In this document: piece after piece, positions 14,587 through 22,364 of the stretch
How positions within the stretch are numbered: the first letter of the stretch is position 1
How the letters are laid out: each line of letters opens with the position of its first letter
NCBI GenBank assembly: GCA_905235605.1
Contig: CAJOMF010000016.1
Span: 1-36,075 of the forward strand
Direction of reading: 5' to 3'
DNA from: an uncultured bacterium
GTDB lineage: Bacteria > UBP6 > UBA1177
DNA length: 36,075 bases
The notes under the pieces: generated by a model
What the model was told of the DNA's origin: nothing
The model's input: the letters and a program-made list of their open reading frames with translations, nothing else
The model's database searches: none
Translations under genes and position numbers: made by a program

Positions 14587-16188
14587 ATGCAAAGTGAAAA
14601 ATTCCCGCTGGTTTTCGCAGGTCATGTCGATCACGGAAAAAGCACGATAATCGGCAGACTTCTGAGTGAAACCGGAAGCCTTCCCGAAGGAAAACTCGAA
14701 ACTATAAAAAATTACTGCAAACTCAATTCGCGTCCTTTCGAATACGCCTTTTTGATAGACGCGCTCAAAGACGAACAGTCGCAGGGGATCACGATCGATA
14801 CGGCGCGTGTTTTTTTCAGCACGAAAAAGCGTGATTTCGTAATAATCGATGCCCCCGGACACATCGAATTCCTGAAAAACATGGTCACCGGAGCAAGCAG
14901 GGCGGAAGCGGCAATCCTGGTCATTGCGGCAGACGAGGGGGTCCGCGAAAATTCAAGACGTCACGGATACATGCTCTCGATCCTCGGGATCAGGCAGATC
15001 GTCGTTTTAGTCAACAAAATGGATCTCGTTGGATACTCCGAGGATGTTTTCAGCAAAATTAAGGAGGAATACACTAAATTCCTTTCCGAAATAGGGATAT
15101 CTCCGCTCGGATTCGTTCCGGTAAGCGGGATAAACGGTGTCAACATCAGTTCCAAAAGCCCTGAAACGCCATGGTATGACGGAAAAACGCTCTATGAGTT
15201 CCTCGATGTTTTCAAGGCGAAGGAGCACAGCGCGAAACAGCCTTTCAGAATGTTCCTGCAGGATATTTACAGATTCACCGAAAGCGGCGACAACCGCAGG
15301 ATCTATGCTGGAACGGTAAGCAGCGGCACGTTGAAACAAGGCGATGAAGTGGTTTTTTACCCGTCAGGCAAAAGAAGCCGGATAGCAAAAATAGAAACAT
15401 TCCCTGAAAGTGACAAAACCTCGGTCGAAGCAGGGTTTACGGCAGGTTTTACACTGGAAGAGCAGATTTATGCGACACGCGGAGAACTCGTTGCAAAAGC
15501 CGGTGAGTCTGCTCCGATGAGTGCATCACGCTTCAGCGCAGCTGTATTCTGGCTTGGAAGCGAGCCTTTGAGGCGAAACCGCACATACTTCATCAAAATA
15601 GGAACCGCTCGGACGACACTCAGGCTTGTCGAAGTGACAAAACTTATCGACACCTCATCGCTTGAAAGCAAAACAGGTTCGGAAGTAGGGAAGTTCGAGG
15701 CTGCCGAGTGTATATTCGAAGCGGGTAAACCTATTGCTTTCGATCTCATCGGCGACAATCAGGAAACGGGAAGATTCGTAATCGTCGGAGACTACGAGAT
15801 AAGAGGCGGCGGAATAATACTCAAACCCTTATCCGATGCACCTTTGGCGGCAAAAATCGACGAGTCTGAAAGAGAGCGCAGATTCGGTCACAAAGCGGCA
15901 GTTATAACTGTTGACAGCGGGAATTTTGCAATAGAACTTGAAAAAAATCTTTTCGCACTCGGTGCATTTGTCTGTTATTTCCCCGATCTGGACATGTCGC
16001 GAAACCTGCATGAACTGGAGCTTTTAGCTAAGTCAGGAATGCTCATTATCGTTAAATCTGACCGTAATGATCCTGAAAACCTCAAAAACGGCAAAAACCT
16101 AGTATTGATGCACCTTTCAGAGGATAAAAACAGCTCAGTCGAAGCTGCAGTAAACGAACTCAGGGCTTCGGGAATTCTTTATCTTTAG
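14587..16188 (+). CDS. CysN-like GTPase with degenerate APS-kinase-like C-terminus
   Basis: The protein has 533 residues. G1 is GHVDHGKS (12-19), [12 protein letters not shown] is a typical switch I, G3 is DAPGH (88-92) and G4 is NKMD (143-146). The arrangement '[16 protein letters not shown]' and '[12 protein letters not shown]' is closest to CysN/NodQ, the GTPase subunit of ATP sulfurylase, followed by two beta-barrel domains. Residues from about 425 begin [15 protein letters not shown], like the start of the CysC APS-kinase domain. The kinase P-loop is replaced by VDSGN and only about 110 residues remain. No cysD partner or other sulfate gene is in the window. It may therefore have a different job from sulfate activation. 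It sits 12 bases after the FGE-lipoprotein gene and 16 before the PARG-like gene. Confidence 0.75.
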   Translation: MQSEKFPLVFAGHVDHGKSTIIGRLLSETGSLPEGKLETIKNYCKLNSRPFEYAFLIDALKDEQSQGITIDTARVFFSTKKRDFVIIDAPGHIEFLKNMVTGASRAEAAILVIAADEGVRENSRRHGYMLSILGIRQIVVLVNKMDLVGYSEDVFSKIKEEYTKFLSEIGISPLGFVPVSGINGVNISSKSPETPWYDGKTLYEFLDVFKAKEHSAKQPFRMFLQDIYRFTESGDNRRIYAGTVSSGTLKQGDEVVFYPSGKRSRIAKIETFPESDKTSVEAGFTAGFTLEEQIYATRGELVAKAGESAPMSASRFSAAVFWLGSEPLRRNRTYFIKIGTARTTLRLVEVTKLIDTSSLESKTGSEVGKFEAAECIFEAGKPIAFDLIGDNQETGRFVIVGDYEIRGGGIILKPLSDAPLAAKIDESERERRFGHKAAVITVDSGNFAIELEKNLFALGAFVCYFPDLDMSRNLHELELLAKSGMLIIVKSDRNDPENLKNGKNLVLMHLSEDKNSSVEAAVNELRASGILYL

Positions 16189-16204
16189 TTTCGGAGGTAA
16201 AAAA

Positions 16205-17047
16205 ATGGCGAATCCAAAAAACATATTCATTTTTGAAGACACCGTGAACCTTGTGCATAACACGAAACGCCTGCAGGAAGCGGTTGCCGCAAGCCTGAAA
16301 TCACAAAAATTCACCGCTGAGAACGATTCGGTGCCGGACGGACGTCTCATCCGTCGCTTTGAAGAGCCTGCCAAAATCATCGTGAGCAAAAAACGCACAT
16401 TCGAGGCAGCTTCTGCTTACGCAGGAAAGGGCGGCAGGGTGTGCGTGCTCAATTTCGCTTCAGCAACGAATCCCGGCGGCGGAGTGGTGAACGGTTCCAG
16501 CGCACAGGAAGAGGCTTTGTGCCGGGTTTCCACGCTCTATTTCACGCTTGATACAGACGAAAACCGGGAGCGCTTCTACAGGCCGCACAGAATAAGCCGT
16601 GACCCGATCCACAACGACGACATTATCTATACGCCGGACATTGTCGTGTTCAAAACGGACTCTTCTGCTCCGGAGCGCATGCCGGAAAGCGACTGGTTCA
16701 ACTGTGACGTGATCACCTGCGCCGCACCGAATCTGCGCGAAAATCCGGTTAACCGCTACAATTCCGGTGACGGAAGAGAAAGACTGCTGCTTTCTGATGA
16801 TGAACTTGCCAGCGTTCACAGAAAACGCGACCGTAGGATTTTTGATGTCGCCGTGCAGAATAAAGTCGATGTGCTTGTTCTTGGTGCATTTGGCTGCGGA
16901 GCCTTCAGAAACAGTCCGGCCGTAGTCGCCGATGTTATGCTTTCGCTCGCAAAAGAATACGAACACGCCTTCAAAACGATCGAATTCGCGGTATACTGCC
17001 CGCCGTTCGACGACACGAATTACAGAATTTTTTCAAAATTGTCGTAA
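16205..17047 (+). CDS. PARG-type macrodomain protein (TIGR02452 family)
   Basis: The protein has 280 residues, with a strong GGAGG ribosome site. It matches the microbial poly(ADP-ribose) glycohydrolase-like family. NPGGGVVNGSSAQEEALCR carries the signature Gly91-Gly92-Gly93 then Gln101-Glu102-Glu103, where the second Glu is the expected catalytic acid. VLGAFGCGAFRNSP and a terminal YCPPFDDTN are typical of the fold. Such enzymes remove ADP-ribose from proteins or nucleic acids. No ADP-ribosyltransferase is evident nearby. It is last in the kinase operon. Function is predicted from conserved residues only. Confidence 0.87.
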   Translation: MANPKNIFIFEDTVNLVHNTKRLQEAVAASLKSQKFTAENDSVPDGRLIRRFEEPAKIIVSKKRTFEAASAYAGKGGRVCVLNFASATNPGGGVVNGSSAQEEALCRVSTLYFTLDTDENRERFYRPHRISRDPIHNDDIIYTPDIVVFKTDSSAPERMPESDWFNCDVITCAAPNLRENPVNRYNSGDGRERLLLSDDELASVHRKRDRRIFDVAVQNKVDVLVLGAFGCGAFRNSPAVVADVMLSLAKEYEHAFKTIEFAVYCPPFDDTNYRIFSKLS

Positions 17048-17060
17048 CGGTGTCATGGTG

Positions 17061-17129
17061 TTTCGTCGTTAAGCCCATGTTTCCGTAGAATGAACGGACT
17101 CTTTCCATCGAGTTGTAGGAGTCGTCGAA
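17061..17129 (-). pseudogene. Relic fragment of gcvPB
   Basis: These 69 bases align without gaps to 22818-22886 inside gcvPB of this window, with ten mismatches. On the minus strand they still read FDDSYNSMERVRSFYGNMG, against FNDSDNSMGRVRSFYGNMG in the intact protein. No start, stop or further gcvPB sequence surrounds it. It fills part of the gap between the PARG-like gene and the next lipoprotein gene. Confidence 0.75.
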
Positions 17130-17152
17130 GACTCAATTTTTATCCAAAAACC

Positions 17153-17180
17153 TTGCCATTTTTCGTCCTTTCTTTATTAT
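17153..17180 (+). promoter_or_regulatory. Candidate promoter of the DUF1566 lipoprotein gene
   Basis: TTGCCA (17153-17158) and TATTAT (17175-17180) are 16 bases apart; an overlapping TATACT at 17178-17183 is an alternative -10. The ATG is at 17222. Confidence 0.45.
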
Positions 17181-17221
17181 ACTTTGCGTTGATTTTATGC
17201 ACTTTTCATTTCGAGGATTCC

Positions 17222-18493
17222 ATGAAAAAAATTATTATTTCCGGACTTTTTTGTTTGTTTCTTATGATTCTTGGCTGCGGAGACAGCGGCAATTCAGGAA
17301 AAACTGCCGATAACGGCAACGATTCAGGCAACGAAAATACAGATACGATGTCAGGTGAAAACAATGACAATGTAGATACAAATGATTCTGTGGATTCTAT
17401 TCCTGATGATAGTGATTCTGAACCAGACAACAGTAATTCTGAGCCTGATGATGGCAATCAATATCCATGTAATCCCAACCCGTGTAAAGATATTGATAAT
17501 TCCACTGGTAACTGCAAAACAAACAGCCTAACTTCAAACTACTATGTTTGTGAATGTAAAAACGGGTATGTTTTTGATGGGGCTTCTTGCATAAAGAACT
17601 CTTCAGACTTGCCTCTTTGCAGTCCTGAAAGTAAGACACCGTGTATTGATGCCGAAACAGCACTGATCTGGTCTGGAAAAACAGCAGAAAAAATGGAATG
17701 GGCCGATGCGGTGGATTATTGTAATAATCTGAGTGAAGGCGGTTATAACGATTATCGTCTTCCAAGTACAAAAGTATTGCAGACTCTTTTATTGAATTGT
17801 GATTTCGTTGAAAATGAATGGCATTGCCATGGTGGCGCAAAAACTGATGGTTCTTACAGTAAATTTGGTGAAATTGCCTTTCTGTGGTCAACATATATAT
17901 CCCAAGATTATGAAAAACATTATGGAATAGATTTTCTCGATGGATCACTAAAAAATAAAGATAGTGCCTATGCCCGTTGCGTAAGAAAAGATTTTCCGGA
18001 CTCTCGTGAGGCAAAATGTAGCGGACTTCCAGAAAATACGACTTGGATTTCAGATACTGTTACGCAAACTTGGGATTGGGACGATATGTGGACTCCGACA
18101 ACAGAGGGAAAATCTGGTGATGATAATGATAATGGAAATAAAAACGGATGCTTTTTTGAGTGTACTGATAAAAACTTTATTTTTTCTAACGGAACTTGTG
18201 TTCAAAGAAACATAAAAACAATCTGTAAATCAAATGTTGATTGTGAGAGAGCTTCTTACTGCGACATTGAAAACCCTGTTCAGGATGCTGAACTCGGAAC
18301 AATATATTACTGCCGAAAGAGACAAGTATGTTCCAGCCAGGCAGATTGTCCGATAACTTGGAAATGCAAAGAAGATGAAGGTTTCTGCATAACAAACACA
18401 GAAGCAGATGGAATTTTGTGCGAATCGAGTGATGACTGTACAGATCCAGCATACCCGATATGCAATCTGGCTTCAGGTGAATGTGTTTCTTAG
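17222..18493 (+). CDS. Lipoprotein with EGF-like, DUF1566 and Cys-rich C-terminal domains
   Basis: The protein has 423 residues. ATG 17222 follows GAGG and gives a signal with lipobox ILGC (Cys19); the frame is open further upstream but reads through the gcvPB relic. Residues of about 20-80 are a Ser/Asn/Asp/Glu-rich stalk with repeats of the type 'DSEPDNSNSEPD'. A short EGF-like unit follows (PCNPNPCKDID, then CECKNGYVFDGASC). Next comes a DUF1566 domain (LIWSGKTAEKMEWADAV, YNDYRLPSTKVLQTLL, FLWST, RCVRKDF), and then a C-terminal part with many paired Cys like Dickkopf-type repeats. It should be surface-exposed and disulfide-bonded. The architecture suggests binding or adhesion, but no ligand is known. 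Confidence 0.82.
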   Translation: MKKIIISGLFCLFLMILGCGDSGNSGKTADNGNDSGNENTDTMSGENNDNVDTNDSVDSIPDDSDSEPDNSNSEPDDGNQYPCNPNPCKDIDNSTGNCKTNSLTSNYYVCECKNGYVFDGASCIKNSSDLPLCSPESKTPCIDAETALIWSGKTAEKMEWADAVDYCNNLSEGGYNDYRLPSTKVLQTLLLNCDFVENEWHCHGGAKTDGSYSKFGEIAFLWSTYISQDYEKHYGIDFLDGSLKNKDSAYARCVRKDFPDSREAKCSGLPENTTWISDTVTQTWDWDDMWTPTTEGKSGDDNDNGNKNGCFFECTDKNFIFSNGTCVQRNIKTICKSNVDCERASYCDIENPVQDAELGTIYYCRKRQVCSSQADCPITWKCKEDEGFCITNTEADGILCESSDDCTDPAYPICNLASGECVS

Positions 18494-18647
18494 ACTTATT
18501 TGTCTATTTGAGAAATCTTTATTGGTCTTGAAAGCAATCCGTAAAATAACTGCTTGTTGAAAATAAAAAATACATTTTGAAGCAGAGAATTTTTAGATTT
18601 TAATTGCTAAATTCTAAGAAAATAAACAACTCCTTGTAAAATTTCAT

Positions 18648-18675
18648 GGTTCAGTCACATTTTATGTGGGATAAT
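18648..18675 (+). repeat. Left inverted repeat of the ISL3 element
   Basis: The 28-base end begins GGTTCAGTCA and ends ATGTGGGATAAT. It matches the complement of 20153-20180 at all but about four positions. Confidence 0.9.
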
Positions 18676-18767
18676 CAAAAAGCGTAAAGATTTCTGAAAT
18701 AAAATGGCAAAAAGAGGATTCATCCTTTAAGTTTAATTGGCACAAAAACTATAAGGAGAATCCCGAG

Positions 18768-20042
18768 ATGAGTTATAGCCAAAAGCAAAAAGAGAGTCAA
18801 GAAAGAGCCGTTCCCGTTGATTATTTGTATATTCCGTCAGGTCTTCAAGGGTTTCACAACGAAAGAACCATAATAAAAACAAGTGAAAACGGAGAATTGA
18901 CTTATTGTTTTTACGGATATGTTGATGTTTCCGATTCAGACCGGGTCTGTAAATGCGGCGGAACAATGCATATCCATGATCAATATGTAACAAGGCTGAA
19001 TCATTCGAATTTTGGCACAACTCCTACAGAGATAGTTCTGACAGTTCAGCGTTTTTTCTGTCCTAAATGCAGAAACACGCATATTCAGCACATAGCGTTC
19101 AAGGCAGCAACCCACTGGATTACCGTCCAGCTTCTGAGAGTTGTATGCGGTCTGCTTTCTTCGGGGACATATACACTCAGACAGATTTCCCGGATCACGG
19201 GTTTAGGCAAAAATGTCGTCAAGGCGATAGACAAGGAACGGCTGCTCGGGCTTCACACGACAGACAACGGAACAAGGCTCAAGAAACCGGAAAGACAGGC
19301 GAAATACCTTGCAATAGACGAGTTCAAGCTGCACAGAGGACATCAGTACGCCACACATATAATCGACCTCGAAACAGGGTATATCCTCTGGATTCAGAAA
19401 GGCAAAGGAAAGGATGTCGTCCACAATTTCATTGACCATGTCGGACTGAACTGGATGAAAGAGGTCGAGGCTGTAAGCTGTGATATGAACGCCGGTTTTC
19501 ACGCCGCGTTTCTGAAAAGATGTCCGCACCTTCGGATCGTGTTTGACTACTTCCATGTCATCAAGAATTTCAACGAGAAAGTTGTAAACGAAGTGCGAAA
19601 GGACGAGATGGAACGCCTTTACAAAGAGGGAAACACCGAAGCCGCCTCGAAGCTCAAACACAGCAGATATATTCTGGTTTCGAGCCGCGAAACACTTCAG
19701 AAAAAGGATGAAAAAGCCGAAAAAGAACAGGCTGTTAAGCAGAAAGAATTCCTTTTTAAGAAGAAAAAAAAGAAACTCAAAGGCGGCAACGAGGAAAAGT
19801 ACAACGCCCTTATAAAAGAAAATCAACTACTGCTCACAATCGACCTCATCAAGGAAAAACTGAAACTCGCCTACAAGCTGACTGATGAAACGGAAATGGA
19901 GGCTGAAATCACTGAAATCATTGATCTTTGCGAATCGGTTAAAAACAGACACTTTGACTGGTTTGCAAAGTTTTTAACCTCCCATTTCAAAGGCATCACA
20001 GCACACGCCGTTTACAACATCTCAAACGGCAAAATGGAGTGA
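18768..20042 (+). CDS. ISL3-family transposase, frame ended early by TGA
   Basis: The frame encodes 424 residues, with GGAG upstream of ATG 18768. The N-terminus has a zinc-finger-like set of Cys (CKCGG and CPKC) and the middle an HTH. The DDE catalytic domain shows YLAIDEFKLHRGHQYAT, VSCDMNAGFHAAF and FDYFHVIKNFNEKV. It ends SNGKME, where the ISL3 family normally continues 'SNGxxEGxNNKIKxxKRRAYG'. The TGA at 20040-20042 is followed in the same frame by 31 codons, INQKIKTLRRHAYGYND and onward to TGA 20136-20138. The expected C-terminus is therefore present but cut off just after the presumed catalytic Glu. This is either a nonsense mutation or stop-codon readthrough. Confidence 0.88.
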   Translation: MSYSQKQKESQERAVPVDYLYIPSGLQGFHNERTIIKTSENGELTYCFYGYVDVSDSDRVCKCGGTMHIHDQYVTRLNHSNFGTTPTEIVLTVQRFFCPKCRNTHIQHIAFKAATHWITVQLLRVVCGLLSSGTYTLRQISRITGLGKNVVKAIDKERLLGLHTTDNGTRLKKPERQAKYLAIDEFKLHRGHQYATHIIDLETGYILWIQKGKGKDVVHNFIDHVGLNWMKEVEAVSCDMNAGFHAAFLKRCPHLRIVFDYFHVIKNFNEKVVNEVRKDEMERLYKEGNTEAASKLKHSRYILVSSRETLQKKDEKAEKEQAVKQKEFLFKKKKKKLKGGNEEKYNALIKENQLLLTIDLIKEKLKLAYKLTDETEMEAEITEIIDLCESVKNRHFDWFAKFLTSHFKGITAHAVYNISNGKME

Positions 20043-20152
20043 ATCAATCAGAAAATCAAGACATTACGACGACACGCCTACGGCTATAACGACGATGATT
20101 ACTTTTTCTTAAAACTTATTGATATGAGCAGACTCTGAAATGATCAAATCCA

Positions 20153-20180
20153 ATTATCCCACATAAAAAATGACAGAGCC
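20153..20180 (-). repeat. Right inverted repeat of the ISL3 element
   Basis: This is the 28-base right end; read on the minus strand it begins GGCTCTGTCA and ends ATGTGGGATAAT. AATTTCAT follows directly. Confidence 0.9.
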
Positions 20181-20220
20181 AATTTCATTGAAAAGAAATG
20201 AGTCTCATTTTATAAAAATA

Positions 20221-20258
20221 TTGACACAATAGAATTTTGCCGTATTTTTTTTACGGCA
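20221..20258 (+). promoter_or_regulatory. Candidate promoter with overlapping palindrome, AAA/TOPRIM operon
   Basis: TTGACA (20221-20226) lies 16 bases before TATTTT (20243-20248). The -10 region falls inside the palindrome TGCCGTA (20238-20244), seven T, TACGGCA (20252-20258). A dyad over the -10 is a natural operator position. The operon ATG is at 20315. Confidence 0.5.
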
Positions 20259-20314
20259 CGAGATGTTCTGCTTAAAAATGTTGTTATTTAAGTTCTTATA
20301 AATAGGAGGTTTCG

Positions 20315-21448
20315 ATGCTTTCGAAATTTACTGTAAAAAATTTCAAGAATTTTGAGAAATCTTTTTGCATTGATTTCTCGCAGACAAAATCTTATGAGTT
20401 TTCAAAGGATTGTGTCAAGAACGGGATCGTAAAAACGGGACTTATTTATGGTCCGAACAGCATCGGCAAGTCGAATTTGGGTAAGGCAATCTTTGATATT
20501 GTTGGAACACTGACCGATAATCAAAAAGTTTTGGCATTTTACAAAACCTATCAAAATGCGTTTAAACCGAATGAACCTGCGGAATTCTGTTATGAATTTT
20601 GTTTTGGGGATTCCAAACTGGTTTATAGCTATAAAAAAGCAGTTTATGTATATATTTTGAATGAGGAATTATCCATAGATGGCAAAATAGTTCTTTCACG
20701 TCAAGGGGACACTTTTGACACTTCGCTCGAAGGGCTTGAAACCTTGAACCGCACTATTAATCCTATGATATCGGCTTTACGCTATATTCGGAAAAATGGG
20801 ATACTTTCAAATAATCCTCAAAATGCTGTAGTTCAGCAATTCTTTGATTTCGTAGATCGTATGCTGATGGTTCAAAATTTGAAAGAAAATTTATATCAAG
20901 GTTACTTTGTGGGAGAAAAACGAGTTGACGTAGAAATTTTACAGCAGAACAAATTGCTTGAACTTGAGGCTTTTTTAAATTCAGTTGAAGTTAGATGCAA
21001 ACTCATTTCATTAGAGGTTAACGGAGAAAAGAGAATATGTTTTGATTTTAACGGAAACGTTATTGATTTTTGGGCCAATGCTTCTACCGGAACAAAATCG
21101 TTAGTTCATTTTTACTTTTGGTATCTTGAAGCATTAAAGAGTGATGCGACAGCTCCATCTTTTATGTATCTTGATGAATTCGATGCGTTTTATCATGAAA
21201 AAACATCTGAAACTGTAGTAAAAATGCTTCGCAAACTGGATTGTCAGGTCATTTTGACAACACATGACACTACTTTATTGTCAAACGACTGCATACGCCC
21301 TGATTGTGCATTTAACATGACCGAAGAATATCGGAATACCGAAGAAGACAAAACATATGTTCTTGGTCCCTTGTCTTCTGTTGTAAAAAAAGATTTGCGT
21401 GAAGCGCATAATATTCCAAAAATGTTCAGGGCTAAGGCGTTCGGCTAA
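20315..21448 (+). CDS. AAA ATPase of a two-gene defence-like module (AAA15/RloA-like)
   Basis: The protein has 377 residues, with AGGAGG before ATG 20315. It is an SMC/ABC-type ATPase. The N-terminus MLSKFTVKNFKNFEK is typical of the AAA15/OLD group. Walker A is GPNSIGKS (46-53). A signature-like NASTGTKSLVHFYF, a Walker B MYLDEFDAFYH and an H-loop VILTTHDTTLL follow. The next gene starts on the last base of its stop codon (TAATG) and carries acidic motifs like a TOPRIM nuclease. ATPase-TOPRIM pairs of this layout include AbiL (RloA/RloB) and PARIS (AriA/AriB), where the ATPase senses phage and releases the toxic partner. This role is inferred. The A+T-rich codons differ from the housekeeping genes and suggest transfer. 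Confidence 0.8.
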   Translation: MLSKFTVKNFKNFEKSFCIDFSQTKSYEFSKDCVKNGIVKTGLIYGPNSIGKSNLGKAIFDIVGTLTDNQKVLAFYKTYQNAFKPNEPAEFCYEFCFGDSKLVYSYKKAVYVYILNEELSIDGKIVLSRQGDTFDTSLEGLETLNRTINPMISALRYIRKNGILSNNPQNAVVQQFFDFVDRMLMVQNLKENLYQGYFVGEKRVDVEILQQNKLLELEAFLNSVEVRCKLISLEVNGEKRICFDFNGNVIDFWANASTGTKSLVHFYFWYLEALKSDATAPSFMYLDEFDAFYHEKTSETVVKMLRKLDCQVILTTHDTTLLSNDCIRPDCAFNMTEEYRNTEEDKTYVLGPLSSVVKKDLREAHNIPKMFRAKAFG

Positions 21449-22221
21449 TGAATAGCAGCAAGATATTATTTATTATGGAAGGCAAAAAAGACGACCCGAA
21501 ATTGTTGAGGAGTCTTCTTGACGCATACAAAATTGTTTTGGACTATGGCAGTGATTCAAGCAATGTCATAGTTTCTTACACGAGTAGTATTTATTCCCTT
21601 TATAATGAATTGAAAAAACTAGATAATGGTAAAGACGAATTGGCGGATTTGTTTCCTATTGTGCAAAAGAAAGACAAATCTCTTGATTGTTATTCTCGTG
21701 ACGAATTTTCGGCAATATATCTCTTTTTTGATTTGGATATTCACAAACGGGATGAAAAAAAAGCCAGCATGCAATTGGGGAAAATGGTCGAAACTTTTAA
21801 CAATGAAACTGAAAACGGAAAATTATTCATAAGTTATCCTATGGTCGAAACAGCAAAAATATGCGATAAAAAAGAAGGATTATTTAAGGAAGACAGAAAA
21901 ATCTTTCCTCTGGAAAATTGCGAGAAAGGCGGCTTTAAACAATTTGCACACAATCACACAAGGTCTGCGGTAAAAACAGATTCTTTGAATGACTGGAATG
22001 TCATATGCAAGGAAAATTACCGTAAAGCAAACTGGATTCTGACTGGTTGTTGCTCCATTCCGGACATACCTTATTTGAAGAAAATGGAACAGGAAGACAT
22101 TTTGGACAAAGAACTTGAATTTGTAAAGAATAGCAACAGTGTCGCCACATTGAGTGCTTACCCGATGTGGCTAAAAGACCAATTGGACACTGAAACAATT
22201 GAAGAACTTTTTTATAAGTAA
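21448..22221 (+). CDS. TOPRIM/RloB-like partner of the AAA ATPase
   Basis: The protein has 257 residues, overlapping the ATPase gene by one base. The N-terminus KILFIMEGKKDDPKLL has the Glu expected of a TOPRIM-like start. AIYLFFDLDIHKRDE gives a DxD pair, and FISYPMVETAKICD resembles the 'P-x-x-E' element of RloB-type proteins. These are the acidic residues that would bind metal for nucleic-acid cleavage. The rest is not recognised. The coupled ATPase gene and the neighbouring IS element fit a mobile anti-phage abortive-infection module. Assignment to a named family needs profile comparison; an uncharacterised nuclease is the safest description. Confidence 0.65.
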   Translation: MNSSKILFIMEGKKDDPKLLRSLLDAYKIVLDYGSDSSNVIVSYTSSIYSLYNELKKLDNGKDELADLFPIVQKKDKSLDCYSRDEFSAIYLFFDLDIHKRDEKKASMQLGKMVETFNNETENGKLFISYPMVETAKICDKKEGLFKEDRKIFPLENCEKGGFKQFAHNHTRSAVKTDSLNDWNVICKENYRKANWILTGCCSIPDIPYLKKMEQEDILDKELEFVKNSNSVATLSAYPMWLKDQLDTETIEELFYK

Positions 22222-22364
22222 TTTTTCTCGCTTTTTATACCTCAAAATAGCGGAATTTAACTTTAACAATATCAATTCGGAAACAAGAATTTCAAAATAA
22301 ATGCTTAAAGATATTCAAGAATTTGATCCTATGGTAACTTTTACGAATGAATTTTTTCAGAATC

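Larger units (their letters stand above)
18648..20180 (+). mobile_element. Complete ISL3-family insertion sequence (1533 bp)
   Basis: The element has 28-bp terminal inverted repeats at 18648-18675 and 20153-20180, GGYTCWGTCA followed by a T-rich stretch and ATGTGGGATAAT. The 8 bases on either side are identical, AATTTCAT at 18640-18647 and 20181-20188, a target duplication of the length usual for ISL3. It carries one transposase gene. An intact duplication and near-identical ends indicate a fairly recent insertion between the lipoprotein gene and the AAA/TOPRIM pair. Confidence 0.93.

Noticed and set aside
17090-17221. N-terminal extension of the 17222 lipoprotein
   Set aside because: The extension runs through the gcvPB relic and the promoter; the lipobox signal begins at 17222 with a ribosome site.
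20040-20042. Alternative genetic code with TGA as a sense codon
   Set aside because: TGA ends the hybrid kinase, the dihydrouridine synthase and gcvPA at normal family lengths, so the transposase TGA is a local event.
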